Below, piece after piece: positions 1 to 8,592 of a stretch of 64,000 bases of DNA. The stretch is from positions 2,666,001 to 2,730,000 of the forward strand of contig NZ_PJMQ01000001.1 in the NCBI RefSeq assembly GCF_002846335.1, read 5' to 3'. The stretch's first letter is position 1. Each line of letters starts with the position of its first letter. The stretch is from Janthinobacterium sp. 61. GTDB taxonomy: Bacteria; Pseudomonadota; Gammaproteobacteria; Burkholderiales; Burkholderiaceae_D. Under the pieces are notes generated by a model. The model was not told the origin of the DNA, made no database searches, and saw only the letters and a list, made by a program, of their open reading frames with translations. The position numbers and the translations under genes were made by a program.

Positions 1-122
1 ACGCCATCGACCGTGACCCAGCCGCCCTCGATATACAGCTCGGCCTCGCGGCGCGAGCAGGGCACGTCTTCAGACAGGCGCTTGGCCAGGCGGACGGTGG
101 GCATTTCGTGTGGTGTGGTCAT
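1..122 (-). CDS. S4-domain RNA-binding protein, probable pseudouridine synthase (partial)
   Basis: Only the first 40 codons are inside the window; the gene continues past base 1. It starts at ATG 122-120. The N-terminus reads RLAKRLSEDVPCSRREAELY followed by IEGGWVTVDG, the S4 RNA-binding fold with the CSRREA signature of RsuA/RluB/RluF rRNA pseudouridine synthases. The catalytic domain is not visible, so it could also be a stand-alone S4 protein. The S4 assignment is from sequence; the synthase call is inference. Confidence 0.75.
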   Translation of the reverse strand, partial: MTTPHEMPTVRLAKRLSEDVPCSRREAELYIEGGWVTVDG

Positions 123-141
123 GGGGGAGGCGCAAAAAGCA

Positions 142-185
142 AGAGGAGGAGAAAGCCGGTATTGTAACCGACCCGCTCCTCCTCT
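142..185 (-). terminator. Candidate terminator after the methyltransferase gene
   Basis: A perfect 10-bp inverted repeat (AGAGGAGGAG at 142-151, CTCCTCCTCT at 176-185) encloses a 24-nt loop. Read on the minus strand it follows the methyltransferase stop at 205 and is trailed by TGCTTTTT. The loop is long for an intrinsic terminator, so efficiency is uncertain. Confidence 0.45.
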
Positions 186-204
186 CGGGTGCGACAGCGT
201 ATGC

Positions 205-1122
205 TTACGCAGTGGCCTTGGCCAGCTCTTCGGCAAAGAAGCGGTGACCCATCTCTTCCAGGCCCAAGGTTTGCAGCACTTCCTGCAGGCGCTCCGTCGG
301 ACGCTGGCGCGGCAAGTTCTTGTAGCTGGCGATGATCAGTTCATTCTTCATCGAATGCTCCCAGCCCACCAGTTCCGTCACGCTGACCTGGTAGCCATGC
401 GCTTCCAGCTGCAGACAGCGCAGCACGTTGGTGATCTGGCTGCCGAACTCGCGCGTGTGCAGCGGGTGGCGCCACAATTCCGTCAACACATTCTTGCCCA
501 GGCTCTTGCCCTTGTTCTTCTTCAATACAGAAGCGACTTCGGCCTGGCAACAGGGCACCAGCACCATAAATTTCGCCTTCTTCTTCAAGGCGAAATGGAT
601 GGCGTCATCGGTGGCCGTGTTGCACGCATGCAAGGCCGTGACGATGTCAATCTGCTGTGGCAGCAAGTTTGACTCCGTCGATTCGGCTACGGACAGTGGC
701 AGGAAGGACATGCCCGGGAACTTGAATTTCTTCGCCAGCTCTTGCGAGCGCTGCACCAGCTCTTCGCGCGTCTCGATGCCGTAGATGTGCGAACCGTCGT
801 TGCCGCTCTTGAAGAACAGGTCGTACAGGATGAAGCCCAGATACGACTTGCCGGCGCCGTGATCGACCAGCGACACGCCGGGATGGTCCAGCTGCACTTC
901 GCGCAGCAGCGGCTCGATGAACTGCGTCAGGTGGTACACCTGCTTGAGCTTGCGGCGGCTGTCCTGATTCATCTTGCCGTCGCGCGTCAGGATATGCAAT
1001 TCCTGCAGCAGGGCGACCGACTGACCATCCTTGATCTCGGGCATGTTGCTGGCGGCAGTGATGACGTCTTTCGGCACTGCGACTGCGGTGGCGGCCGCTG
1101 CCGCGCCCTTAGCGCGCTTCAT
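205..1122 (-). CDS. Class I SAM-dependent methyltransferase (Methyltransf_32-like)
   Basis: 305 aa. The SAM-binding motif I is LVDHGAGKSYLGFILYDLFF at about residue 85, with the G-x-GKS-Y-L pattern of the Methyltransf_32/METTL25 group; a PCCQAE motif at about 190 fits the same group. The substrate is unknown; an RNA target is possible. An upstream in-frame ATG at 1179 lies deep in iscX, so I chose ATG 1122, which overlaps the iscX stop by 14 bases. This overlap places it at the 3' end of the isc operon, suggesting co-transcription and translational coupling. Confidence 0.85.
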   Translation of the reverse strand: MKRAKGAAAAATAVAVPKDVITAASNMPEIKDGQSVALLQELHILTRDGKMNQDSRRKLKQVYHLTQFIEPLLREVQLDHPGVSLVDHGAGKSYLGFILYDLFFKSGNDGSHIYGIETREELVQRSQELAKKFKFPGMSFLPLSVAESTESNLLPQQIDIVTALHACNTATDDAIHFALKKKAKFMVLVPCCQAEVASVLKKNKGKSLGKNVLTELWRHPLHTREFGSQITNVLRCLQLEAHGYQVSVTELVGWEHSMKNELIIASYKNLPRQRPTERLQEVLQTLGLEEMGHRFFAEELAKATA

Positions 1123-1303
1123 CGATCCACGCCATCTGTATCGCTTCGAGCACTTTTTCGCCGCCGCGCGTATGGTCATCGTCGAAGCCGTCCAGCTCCA
1201 CCACCCAGTTATGCAGGTCGGTGAAACGCACGGTCAGGGGATCGATGTCCGGATGCGCGTCGTACAGCGCTTCGGCGATCACATGGATGTCGGACCATTT
1301 CAT
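1109..1303 (-). CDS. iscX: Fe-S cluster assembly protein IscX
   Basis: 64 aa, the normal length for IscX (YfhJ). It starts MKWSDIHVIAEALYDAHPDI and keeps the acidic DPLTVRFTDL core. IscX is a small acidic protein that binds IscS at the site shared with frataxin (CyaY) and modulates cysteine desulfurase activity. Its start lies one base after the fdx stop and it overlaps the downstream methyltransferase start by 14 bases, so it sits within the isc polycistron. Confidence 0.95.
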   Translation of the reverse strand: MKWSDIHVIAEALYDAHPDIDPLTVRFTDLHNWVVELDGFDDDHTRGGEKVLEAIQMAWIDEAR

Positions 1304-1304
1304 G

Positions 1305-1646
1305 TTAGTGACTGCCTTCGCTGACCTGGTTGATCGTGTATTTCGGGATTTCGACGACGAGGTCTGCCTCGGCCACGATGGACTGGCACGACAGGCGCGA
1401 CACGGCTTCCAGGCCCCAGGCCTTGTCCAGCATGTCTTCTTCCAGTTCCGTCGCTTCGTTCAAGGATTCGATGCCTTCACGCACCAGCACGTGGCAGGTG
1501 GTGCAGGCGCACGATTTTTCGCAGGCGTGCTCGATGTCGATGTCGTTTTCCAGCAAGATGTCGCAGATGGACTTGCCGGCAGGGGCTTCGATGACGGCGC
1601 CGTCCGGGCAAAGCTTGGCGTGCGGCAGAATGACGATTTGGGGCAT
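1305..1646 (-). CDS. fdx: ISC-system [2Fe-2S] ferredoxin
   Basis: 113 aa. The cluster ligands are visible as CEKSCACTTC (C-x5-C-x2-C) near residues 42-51 plus a distal Cys in RLSCQS near 87. This is the adrenodoxin-type ferredoxin that supplies electrons for cluster assembly on IscU. RBS AGAGGTAAT precedes the ATG. It lies between hscA and iscX, its usual place. Confidence 0.97.
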   Translation of the reverse strand: MPQIVILPHAKLCPDGAVIEAPAGKSICDILLENDIDIEHACEKSCACTTCHVLVREGIESLNEATELEEDMLDKAWGLEAVSRLSCQSIVAEADLVVEIPKYTINQVSEGSH

Positions 1647-1717
1647 ATTACCTCTACAATTTCAATGATTCGGAGCGCTGCCGCAGCAAGTGCACGCGGC
1701 GCGCATTTCAGTTATCT

Positions 1718-3598
1718 TTAAACGACCTGGTCGAGCGATTTGCCCTTCAGGGCAGTGCGCACGCTGCGGTCCATGCGGCGCGAGGCGAAATCCTCGGTGC
1801 CGTCGGCCAGCGCTTCGATCGCCAGCTTCAATGCCTGGTGGTCGACGGCGCCGCTTTGCGATTGCACAATGGCGTCGCGCACCTTGTTCATCAAGCCATC
1901 CACTAGCACGCGCTCCGCGTCATCGAGCAAGCTGCCGTCTTCATCGAGGGCCGACTGCGTGGCAAGCAGGATGCGCTCCGCTTCCACCTGCTCTTCGCGC
2001 AACGCGCGCGCCACCATGTCGACGTCGGCCGAGGTGTAGGAATCCTGCAGCATGCGGGCGATGTCGTCGTCGCCCAGGCCGTAGGCAGGCTTGACGCTGA
2101 TCGACGCTTCCACGCCCGAGCGCAGTTCGCGCGCCGAAACGGACAGCAAGCCATCCGCATCGACTTGATACGTGATGCGGATGCGCGCGGCGCCCGCCAC
2201 CATCGGCGGAATGCCGCGCAATTCAAAACGCGCCAGCGAACGGCAATCGCTCACCAGTTCGCGCTCGCCCTGCAACACGTGTACGGCCAGGGCCGTCTGG
2301 CCATCCTTGAACGTCGTGAACTCCTGCGCGCGCGCACAGGGAATGGTCGAATTGCGCGGGATGATCTTTTCCACCAGGCCGCCCATGGTTTCGATGCCCA
2401 GGGAGAGCGGGATCACGTCCAGCAGCAGCCAGTCGTCGCCGGCGGCGCGGTTGCCGGCCAGCAAGTTTGCCTGGATGGCCGCGCCCAGCGCCACCACTTT
2501 ATCAGGATCGATATTCGCGTGCGGCGTCGTGTGGAAGAATTCGCTGACGGCACGCTGCACGTGCGGCATGCGCGTGGCGCCGCCCACCATCACCACGCCA
2601 TCGACGTCGTCCGCATCCACGTTCGCGTCGCGCAAGGCTTTCTTGATGGCGTTCATGGTCTTGCCCACCAGGTGCTGCGTCATGGCCGCAAATTCCGTCG
2701 CCGTGATGCGCAGGTGGATCTCTTCGCCCGAGTTCAGGGCCGCGTCGATCATCGTTTCCGACTTGGTCGACAATGTTTCCTTGATTTCGCGCGCTTTCAC
2801 CATCAGGATCGCCGTGTCTTCATCCGACAGGGGCGCCAGCTTGGCGTGTTCGCTGATCCAGCAGAACAGGCGGCGATCGAAATCGTCGCCGCCCAGGGCC
2901 GAATCGCCGCCCGTGGACAGCACTTCAAAGACGCCCTTGCTCAGTTTCAGGATCGAGATATCGAAGGTGCCGCCGCCCAGGTCATACACGGCGTACACGC
3001 CTTCGGAGGCGTTGTCGAGGCCATACGCAATGGCCGCGGCCGTGGGCTCACTCAGGAGGCGCAAGACATTGATGCCGGCCAGCTGCGCCGCATCCTTGGT
3101 GGCCTGACGCTGCGCGTCGTCAAAGTAGGCGGGCACGGTGATCACGGCGCCGACCAGGTCGTCGCCCAGCGAATCTTCCGCGCGCTGGCGCAGGGTGGCG
3201 AGGATTTGCGCCGACACTTCGACGGGACTTTTCACGCCGGCCACGGTTTTCAGCTGCACCATGCCAGGCGTATCCTGGAAGTCGTAGGGCAGGTTTTCCG
3301 CGTAGGCGATGTCGGCCAGGCCGCGGCCCATGAAGCGCTTGACCGACACGATGGTGTTCTTCGGGTCGGTGGTTTGCGCGGACAGGGCCTTGTAGCCGAT
3401 GTTCGCATGGCCGTTCGGCAGGTAGCGCACGACGGAGGGCAGCAAGGAGCGCCCGTCCTCGTCGTTGAGTACCTCGGGGATACTGTTGCGGACAGTGGCG
3501 ACCAGGGAATTGGTGGTGCCCAGATCGATGCCGACGGCCAGGCGGTGCTGGTGCGGCGCGGTCGACATGCCTGGTTCGGAAATTTGCAGAAGTGCCAT
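1718..3598 (-). CDS. hscA: Fe-S protein assembly chaperone HscA
   Basis: 626 aa Hsp70-family chaperone. The nucleotide-binding domain is marked by [15 protein letters not shown] near residue 23 and [13 protein letters not shown] near 204; the substrate-binding domain follows to the end. HscA with its J-protein HscB releases Fe-S clusters from IscU. The start at 3598 has GAGG about 12 bases upstream; a shorter alternative is the ATG giving [10 protein letters not shown] ten residues in. Neighbours hscB and fdx confirm the identity over DnaK. Confidence 0.97.
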   Translation of the reverse strand: MALLQISEPGMSTAPHQHRLAVGIDLGTTNSLVATVRNSIPEVLNDEDGRSLLPSVVRYLPNGHANIGYKALSAQTTDPKNTIVSVKRFMGRGLADIAYAENLPYDFQDTPGMVQLKTVAGVKSPVEVSAQILATLRQRAEDSLGDDLVGAVITVPAYFDDAQRQATKDAAQLAGINVLRLLSEPTAAAIAYGLDNASEGVYAVYDLGGGTFDISILKLSKGVFEVLSTGGDSALGGDDFDRRLFCWISEHAKLAPLSDEDTAILMVKAREIKETLSTKSETMIDAALNSGEEIHLRITATEFAAMTQHLVGKTMNAIKKALRDANVDADDVDGVVMVGGATRMPHVQRAVSEFFHTTPHANIDPDKVVALGAAIQANLLAGNRAAGDDWLLLDVIPLSLGIETMGGLVEKIIPRNSTIPCARAQEFTTFKDGQTALAVHVLQGERELVSDCRSLARFELRGIPPMVAGAARIRITYQVDADGLLSVSARELRSGVEASISVKPAYGLGDDDIARMLQDSYTSADVDMVARALREEQVEAERILLATQSALDEDGSLLDDAERVLVDGLMNKVRDAIVQSQSGAVDHQALKLAIEALADGTEDFASRRMDRSVRTALKGKSLDQVV

Positions 3599-3660
3599 TG
3601 TATTCGTGCCTCGATTAATTTTTTGCGTGATGCTGCTGATGCCTGTCGCGCATTATAAGA

Positions 3661-3688
3661 CGCGTGCCAGACTGGCGCTTGGCACGCG
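3661..3688 (-). other. Hairpin between hscB and hscA
   Basis: A perfect 9-bp stem (CGCGTGCCA / TGGCACGCG) with a 10-nt loop sits in the 108-bp hscB-hscA gap, the longest gap inside the isc operon. In the transcript it is followed by TCTTATAATG, not a T-run. It could be an RNA-processing or stability element, or lie beside a weak internal promoter (TATAAT). The structure is seen; the role is inference. Confidence 0.5.
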
Positions 3689-3706
3689 GGTCAAGCGATC
3701 AGCCAG

Positions 3707-4222
3707 TCAGGCTTCCATGGCTTCGTATGCAAAGCGGACTTCCTCGCCGAATTTGTCCAGGAACATCAGGGCGCGCACGCTTTGCGCGGCGTTCACATAG
3801 TCGCCCCCGTCGAGCTGGGCCGCCACCTGGGCCAGCAAAGCCTTGCGTTCGCCGCGCAGCTGGCGATCCAGGGCGTCGAGCGCGTCGGCATCCTTGCCGG
3901 CACGGGCGTCGCCCAGCTCTTCGCGCCATTCCATCTGTTGCATCAGGAAGCTGACGGGCATGGCCGTGTTCGATTCCGTCTGCAAATCGACGCCATTGAG
4001 CTCGCACAGGTATTGCGCGCGCTTCTGCGGGCTTTTCAGGGTTTGATAGGCTTCATTGGCGCGCGTGGCCCATTGCATCGCCACGCGCTTTTCAGCGCTG
4101 CTGGCGTTGATGAAACGGTCCGGATGGACCTTGCCCTGCACGTCGCGATAGGCCGCGTCGAGCGCGCTCATGTCGAGCCCGAACTGCGCCGGCAACTGGA
4201 ATAATTCGAAATGGTTTTGCAT
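3707..4222 (-). CDS. hscB: Co-chaperone HscB (J-domain)
   Basis: 171 aa, full length for HscB. The N-terminal J domain contains the essential HPD tripeptide (GKVHPDRF at about residue 31) that stimulates the HscA ATPase; the C-terminal half is the helical IscU-binding domain. No strong Shine-Dalgarno is visible before ATG 4222. It lies between iscA and hscA. Confidence 0.96.
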   Translation of the reverse strand: MQNHFELFQLPAQFGLDMSALDAAYRDVQGKVHPDRFINASSAEKRVAMQWATRANEAYQTLKSPQKRAQYLCELNGVDLQTESNTAMPVSFLMQQMEWREELGDARAGKDADALDALDRQLRGERKALLAQVAAQLDGGDYVNAAQSVRALMFLDKFGEEVRFAYEAMEA

Positions 4223-4288
4223 AATTGTCGGTGGTCGCTGTACCGCAATCGATGGGTACAGCGCACCGACCGGGGTCTTGCCAGCTGT

Positions 4289-4609
4289 TTAAATCCTGAA
4301 GGACTCGCCGCAGCCGCAGGCGTCTTTTTCGTTCGGATTGTGGAACTTGAAGCCTTCGTTCAAGCCTTCGCGCGCGAAATCGAGTTCCGTGCCATCGATG
4401 TAAGGCAGGCTTTTCGGGTCGACGAATACCTTCACGCCGTGCGATTCGAAGACGCTGTCTTCGGCCGCCACTTCATCGACATATTCGAGCTTGTAGGCCA
4501 GGCCCGAGCAGCCCGTGGTGCGCACGCCAAAACGCAGGCCCATGCCCTTGCCGCGCCGTTCGATATAACGGTTGATGTGTTTCGCCGCTTTTTCGGTCAG
4601 TGTGATCAT
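4289..4609 (-). CDS. iscA: Iron-sulfur cluster assembly protein IscA
   Basis: 106 aa A-type carrier. The three conserved cysteines are present: TTGCSGLAY and the C-terminal ACGCGESF. IscA delivers clusters or iron, mainly to [4Fe-4S] targets. The start is taken as ATG 4609 ([11 protein letters not shown]) because GGAG lies 8 bases upstream and the length then matches the family; a longer in-frame version to 4657 adds 16 atypical residues. Confidence 0.97.
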   Translation of the reverse strand: MITLTEKAAKHINRYIERRGKGMGLRFGVRTTGCSGLAYKLEYVDEVAAEDSVFESHGVKVFVDPKSLPYIDGTELDFAREGLNEGFKFHNPNEKDACGCGESFRI

Positions 4610-4660
4610 GTATTTCTCCGCAACTGCCCCGGCCTTGCGGCTGGGGCGGGCTGCCAACGT

Positions 4661-5050
4661 TTAAGCTGCTACTGGATGGCGGGTCTGGTAGTCCAGAACA
4701 GCTGCCTTGATGGCGTCTTCCGCCAGGATGGAGCAGTGGATTTTCACTGGCGGCAGGGCCAGTTCTTCGGCGATCTGCGTGTTCTTGATGGCCAGCGCCT
4801 GGTCCAGGGTCTTGCCCTTGACCCATTCGGTCACCAGCGAGCTCGACGCGATGGCCGAACCGCAGCCGTAGGTCTTGAATTTCGCGTCTTCGATCAGGCC
4901 ATCGGCGCCGACCTTGATCTGCAGCTTCATCACGTCGCCGCAGGCAGGCGCGCCCACCATGCCGGTGCCGATGGTTTCATCACCCTTGTCGAAAGCGCCC
5001 ACGTTGCGCGGGTTTTCGTAGTGATCGAGTACTTTGTCCGAGTAAGCCAT
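4661..5050 (-). CDS. iscU: Fe-S cluster scaffold protein IscU
   Basis: 129 aa. The scaffold ligands are in GAPACGDVMK, TYGCGSAIAS and HCSILAEDAI, matching the three Cys of IscU. The expected HscA-recognition motif (LPPVK) is visible in LALPPVKIHC. Clusters are built here from IscS-derived sulfur. A good RBS (AAAGGAGCATCAAA) precedes the ATG. Confidence 0.98.
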   Translation of the reverse strand: MAYSDKVLDHYENPRNVGAFDKGDETIGTGMVGAPACGDVMKLQIKVGADGLIEDAKFKTYGCGSAIASSSLVTEWVKGKTLDQALAIKNTQIAEELALPPVKIHCSILAEDAIKAAVLDYQTRHPVAA

Positions 5051-5104
5051 TTTGATGCTCCTTTAATATGCTTGCCGGCCCCGTGAGCGGGACCTGCGTG
5101 ATGG

Positions 5105-6361
5105 TTAGTGTGCCGCCCATTGGATCGAATTGATGTCGATCCCTTCCTTGAACATGTCCCACAGGGGCGACAGCTCACGCAATTTATGTACTTTCGATTT
5201 CAGCAGGTTCACGGCGAAGTCGATGTCTTCCTCGGTCGAGAAGCGGCCGATGGTGAAGCGGATCGAGCTGTGCGCCAATTCGTCGCTGCGGCCCAGGGCG
5301 CGCAGCACATACGATGGCTCCAGGCTGGCCGAGGTGCAGGCCGAACCGGACGACACGGCGATATCCTTGATGGCCATGATCAGCGACTCGCCTTCGACGT
5401 AGTTGAAGCTGACGTTCAGGTTGTGCGGCACGCGGTGGTCCATGTCGCCGTTGATGTAGACTTCTTCAATCTCTTGCAAGCCCTTGGCCAGGCGGTCGCG
5501 CAAGGCCTTGATGCGGCCGATTTCGCTGTCCATCTCTTCCTTGGCAATGCGGAACGCTTCGCCCATGCCGACGATCTGGTGCGTAGGCAGGGTGCCCGAG
5601 CGCAGGCCGCGCTCATGGCCGCCACCGTGCATTTGCGCTTCCAGGCGCACGCGCGGCTTGCGGCAGACGTACAGGGCGCCCACGCCTTTCGGGCCGTAGG
5701 TCTTGTGCGCCGTAAAGGTCATCAGGTCGACCTTGGTCTTTTGCAGGTCGATGACGACCTTGCCCGTCGCTTGCGCGGCGTCGCAATGGAAGATGATGCC
5801 TTTCGAGCGGCAGAACACGCCGATCTCGTCGATCGGCTGGATCACGCCGATTTCGTTGTTCACCAGCATCACCGACACGAGGATGGTGTCCGGGCGCACG
5901 GCCGCAGCCAGTTGCTCGACAGTGATCAGGCCATTGTCCTGCGGTTCCAGATACGTTGCTTCGAAGCCGATGCGTTCCAGTTCGCGCACCGTGTCGAGTA
6001 CCGATTTATGCTCGGTCTTGACGGTGATGATGTGCTTGCCCTTGGTCTTGTAGAACTGCGCCGCGCCCTTGATGGCCAGGTTGTTGCTTTCCGTCGCGCC
6101 GGAAGTCCAGATGATTTCGCGCGGATCGGCGTTCACCAGAGCCGCCACGTAGCCGCGTGCCTCTTCCACGGCTTTTTCCGCCGTCCAGCCATACATGTGG
6201 CTGCGCGACGCCGGATTGCCGAACTGCTCGCGCAAGTAAGGAATCATCTTGTCGGCGACGCGTGGATCAATCGGCGTAGTGGCCGAGTAATCCATATAGA
6301 TCGGAAAATGCGGTGCGGTTTCAAAGTGCACTTGGCCTACGTTTTTTTCAGGGGCGTTCAT
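5105..6361 (-). CDS. iscS: Cysteine desulfurase IscS
   Basis: 418 aa PLP enzyme converting cysteine to alanine and protein-bound persulfide for cluster and thionucleoside synthesis. Visible marks are the PLP-lysine segment [12 protein letters not shown] and the mobile catalytic-Cys loop [20 protein letters not shown] 6361 (MNAPEKN) is preferred because GGAG lies 8 bases upstream; the frame is open 8 codons further. It sits between iscR and iscU. Confidence 0.98.
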   Translation of the reverse strand: MNAPEKNVGQVHFETAPHFPIYMDYSATTPIDPRVADKMIPYLREQFGNPASRSHMYGWTAEKAVEEARGYVAALVNADPREIIWTSGATESNNLAIKGAAQFYKTKGKHIITVKTEHKSVLDTVRELERIGFEATYLEPQDNGLITVEQLAAAVRPDTILVSVMLVNNEIGVIQPIDEIGVFCRSKGIIFHCDAAQATGKVVIDLQKTKVDLMTFTAHKTYGPKGVGALYVCRKPRVRLEAQMHGGGHERGLRSGTLPTHQIVGMGEAFRIAKEEMDSEIGRIKALRDRLAKGLQEIEEVYINGDMDHRVPHNLNVSFNYVEGESLIMAIKDIAVSSGSACTSASLEPSYVLRALGRSDELAHSSIRFTIGRFSTEEDIDFAVNLLKSKVHKLRELSPLWDMFKEGIDINSIQWAAH

Positions 6362-6403
6362 CAATAACTCCAATGCAATCAGCAACTTAGTATTTTATAA
6401 TGT

Positions 6404-6880
6404 TCAACCGACGGCGGCGTGATTACGGTGCATCACCATCACGCTTTGTTCGGCAATCTTTTGTCTCTGCTGGTCGACCAGGTCCTGCAAGGACACAGAA
6501 TCCAGATAGTCGACCATTTTTTCGTTGAGCGTGGACCACAATTCATGCGTCATGCAGCGTGCCCCCGTTGCCGCATCGGCGCCGTGGCAATGTTCCTTTC
6601 CGCCGCACTGCGTGGCATCGAGCGGCTCATCGACGGCGATGATGATGTCGGCCACCGTCACCTTGTCGGCACGGCGCGCCAGGCTGTAGCCGCCGCCGGG
6701 GCCACGAATCGATTCGACGATCTCATGGCGGCGCAACTTGCCAAACAGCTGTTCCAGGTAGGACAGGGAAATCGACTGGCGCTGGCTGATGCCGGACAAG
6801 GTGACCGGTCCCTTGCCCTGGCGCAGGGCAAGATCGATCATTGCAGTCACGGCAAAACGGCCTTTTGTAGTCAGACGCAT
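6404..6880 (-). CDS. iscR: Fe-S responsive Rrf2 regulator IscR
   Basis: 158 aa. The winged-helix Rrf2 domain occupies the N-terminal 80 residues (MRLTTKGRFAVTAMIDLA). Cluster ligands are C92, C98, C109 and H112; the second-to-third Cys spacing is five residues longer than the C92/C98/C104/H107 of E. coli IscR. Holo-IscR represses the isc operon. RBS GAGG lies 4 bases before the ATG. The upstream IscR-like site supports autoregulation. Confidence 0.97.
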   Translation of the reverse strand: MRLTTKGRFAVTAMIDLALRQGKGPVTLSGISQRQSISLSYLEQLFGKLRRHEIVESIRGPGGGYSLARRADKVTVADIIIAVDEPLDATQCGGKEHCHGADAATGARCMTHELWSTLNEKMVDYLDSVSLQDLVDQQRQKIAEQSVMVMHRNHAAVG

Positions 6881-6947
6881 ACATCCTCGGTCAACTGTTC
6901 AATAACTGGTTTAAAATATTGCGGCTTTTCAACTTCTCAAACCCTGA

Positions 6948-6972
6948 GTAGTTGAATGATTTAGTCAAGTAT
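6948..6972 (-). promoter_or_regulatory. Type 1 IscR binding site upstream of iscR
   Basis: The 25-bp segment matches the E. coli type 1 consensus ATASYYGACTRWWWYAGTCRRSTAT at 23 of 25 positions by my reading on both strands; the plus-strand half ends TAGTCAAGTAT. It lies 68 bases upstream of the iscR start. A TTGACT inside the site could serve as -35, but no clear -10 sits 17 bases on; TTGAGA-N16-TATTTT nearer the gene is an alternative promoter. Binding is inferred from the consensus. Confidence 0.85.
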
Positions 6973-7094
6973 AACAAATTCGGCGGGGTTTGTCAGAGCG
7001 CCCCTCGAAGACCACAGGGCTGGCAGGGGCATGGCCGGCCGCGCCAGGCGCGGCGGCATCAGGAAAACAACATGACGGAAAATCGCTGGCATCC

Positions 7095-7646
7095 TCACCC
7101 GCGCAGGGCTGTCCGTACTTTCATTAATTCAAAACCCAGCAAGTTCAAACCATCCCAGCGCGATGGATCGCCGATACGCGGATTGTCCGACGCCAGGCCC
7201 ACGCCCCAGATGCGATCGACGGGACTGGCTTCGACGATGACGCGCTCGCCCGTGCCCAGCAAAAACTTGCGCAGCGCGGCTTTTTGCGAGAACTTGGCAA
7301 AGTTGCCATCGAAGACGATGCCGGCGCGCGCCGCCTCCCAGACCCTGGCGTCAAAGTTCGCCACTTCGCGCCCCAGCTTTTTCACTTCCGACGGCCGCCC
7401 GGCCGCCACGATACGCGCCTGCACGGCCGTGTCACCAAACAGGGCCGCCTTTTGCGCCATCATGTAGTGCTCGGCCGTCGCATACGTCACGCCAGCGAGG
7501 CTGAATGGCGACGGAAACCACTGGCTGAAGCAGCTTTTGTCGGGCACCTGCGGCTGTGCTGGCGTGTGCCCCCAGAAATACAGATAGTCGGGCACGCCGC
7601 CCGCCTCTATCCATGCCTTCAATTCTTCCACATTACTAATTTGCAT
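7095..7646 (-). CDS. NADAR family protein (YbiA-like N-glycosidase)
   Basis: 183 aa. The fold is recognised from FSQWFPSPFSLAGVTYATAE, HYMMAQKAALFGD and the C-terminal IWGVGLASDNPRI, typical of the NADAR/DUF1768 (YbiA) family. Family members hydrolyse the N-glycosidic bond of early riboflavin intermediates or ADP-ribose derivatives. ATG 7646 (MQISNVEE) is chosen because GGGG lies just upstream; the frame extends 12 codons further into the preceding gene. Confidence 0.88.
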   Translation of the reverse strand: MQISNVEELKAWIEAGGVPDYLYFWGHTPAQPQVPDKSCFSQWFPSPFSLAGVTYATAEHYMMAQKAALFGDTAVQARIVAAGRPSEVKKLGREVANFDARVWEAARAGIVFDGNFAKFSQKAALRKFLLGTGERVIVEASPVDRIWGVGLASDNPRIGDPSRWDGLNLLGFELMKVRTALRG

Positions 7647-7678
7647 ATTCCCCGCACTTCCGCCAGACAGGCGCCAAT

Positions 7679-8458
7679 TCAAGCACGCAATAGTTGCATC
7701 GGACCAAACAAGGCCTGCATGTCACGATTGCCGATAAAGGACAGATTATACGGATGTTCCGCCGTCACCTGCGGCAAGGATGCCGCCACCGGCAGGCGCT
7801 TGATGAGCTCGGCAATCTTGCCCCACAACACCAATTGCGGCGCGGCCGCCCCGCCCTGCTGCGCCAGCGCTTCCAGCACCACTTGCAAGAAGGGCAGCCA
7901 GCCGCGCGCATCCTGCGCGGGCGGCACGTGGGAACGGAACACCAGCGCCGCGTTGAGCAGCAAGAAGCCCTGCTCCGTCATCTTGCGCTGCAAGTCGGGC
8001 AGGGTCTGGATCACGCCGCTGCCCGGCAGTTGCGCGGCGGCCGCCACGGGCGCCATGGCCATGCCGGACGTGTCGCCTCCCTGCAACTGACCATCGGCCA
8101 CCAGCAGCATCTTCATGAAGTTGCGCAAGGAGGTGGCGCGGTTGACGGGCTTGGACAGGCCTGTCGCCGACCATAAACTGCCGACGGCGCCATCCATGAA
8201 GCACACGCCCGTGGCGCTCTCAGCGCGCGGATACGGCCCCTCACCCACCAGCACGTAGCGCACCTGCTCCAGCGGCAAGGCAAAGGCGGCGAACAGCCGG
8301 CCCTGCGTGGGCAGATAATCGTCAATAGCCAGCGCCGGCAGGTAGGCGGGATCGGCCGCCATCACGGCGTGCAAGCCGCGCAGCAGGACGGGACGCCAGG
8401 AAGGATGCGCCAAGGACAGGGCATCGATGATGCCGGAAGGAACGGTGGTAGCAGTCAT
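7679..8458 (-). CDS. Uracil-DNA glycosylase-like protein with altered catalytic motif
   Basis: 259 aa. The overall order of the UDG fold is visible: a water-activating-loop equivalent LVGEGPYPRAESATGVCFMD near residue 70, LVLWGKIAELI near 215 and HPYNLSF near 240 as the HPSPLS equivalent. In Ung the first motif is GQDPYH with catalytic Asp; here it is GEGPYP, so Asp and His are replaced. It may have another substrate or be non-catalytic. ATG 8458 gives a natural N-terminus; the frame extends 25 codons upstream. The following NADAR start is 32 bases away. Confidence 0.7.
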   Translation of the reverse strand: MTATTVPSGIIDALSLAHPSWRPVLLRGLHAVMAADPAYLPALAIDDYLPTQGRLFAAFALPLEQVRYVLVGEGPYPRAESATGVCFMDGAVGSLWSATGLSKPVNRATSLRNFMKMLLVADGQLQGGDTSGMAMAPVAAAAQLPGSGVIQTLPDLQRKMTEQGFLLLNAALVFRSHVPPAQDARGWLPFLQVVLEALAQQGGAAAPQLVLWGKIAELIKRLPVAASLPQVTAEHPYNLSFIGNRDMQALFGPMQLLRA

Positions 8459-8538
8459 GGCGCGGGAAGTATTTGGACAAACGCAAATTGTAGCGCACCG
8501 GCAAGCTGGCATTGACTGCCCCACATCAAGCACGCATA

Positions 8539-8574
8539 AAAAATCCCCGGCCTGTTGCCAGGCCGGGGATTTTT
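8539..8574 (-). terminator. Intrinsic terminator downstream of maiA
   Basis: A perfect 16-bp stem (AAAAATCCCCGGCCTG / CAGGCCGGGGATTTTT) with a 4-nt loop. On the minus strand it ends in a run of six T, ending the MaiA/FAH/VOC operon; the A/T ends also make it usable from the other side. Confidence 0.92.
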
Positions 8575-8592
8575 GAGTGCGCTACATCAAGT

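Noticed and set aside
2165..3658. Long open frame on the plus strand opposite hscA
   Set aside because: Composition is that of an antisense shadow (His/Arg/Val-rich), no RBS or family motif, and hscA is certain.
6910..6947. Second IscR site next to the first
   Set aside because: Only a weak half-match can be drawn; too far from consensus to list.
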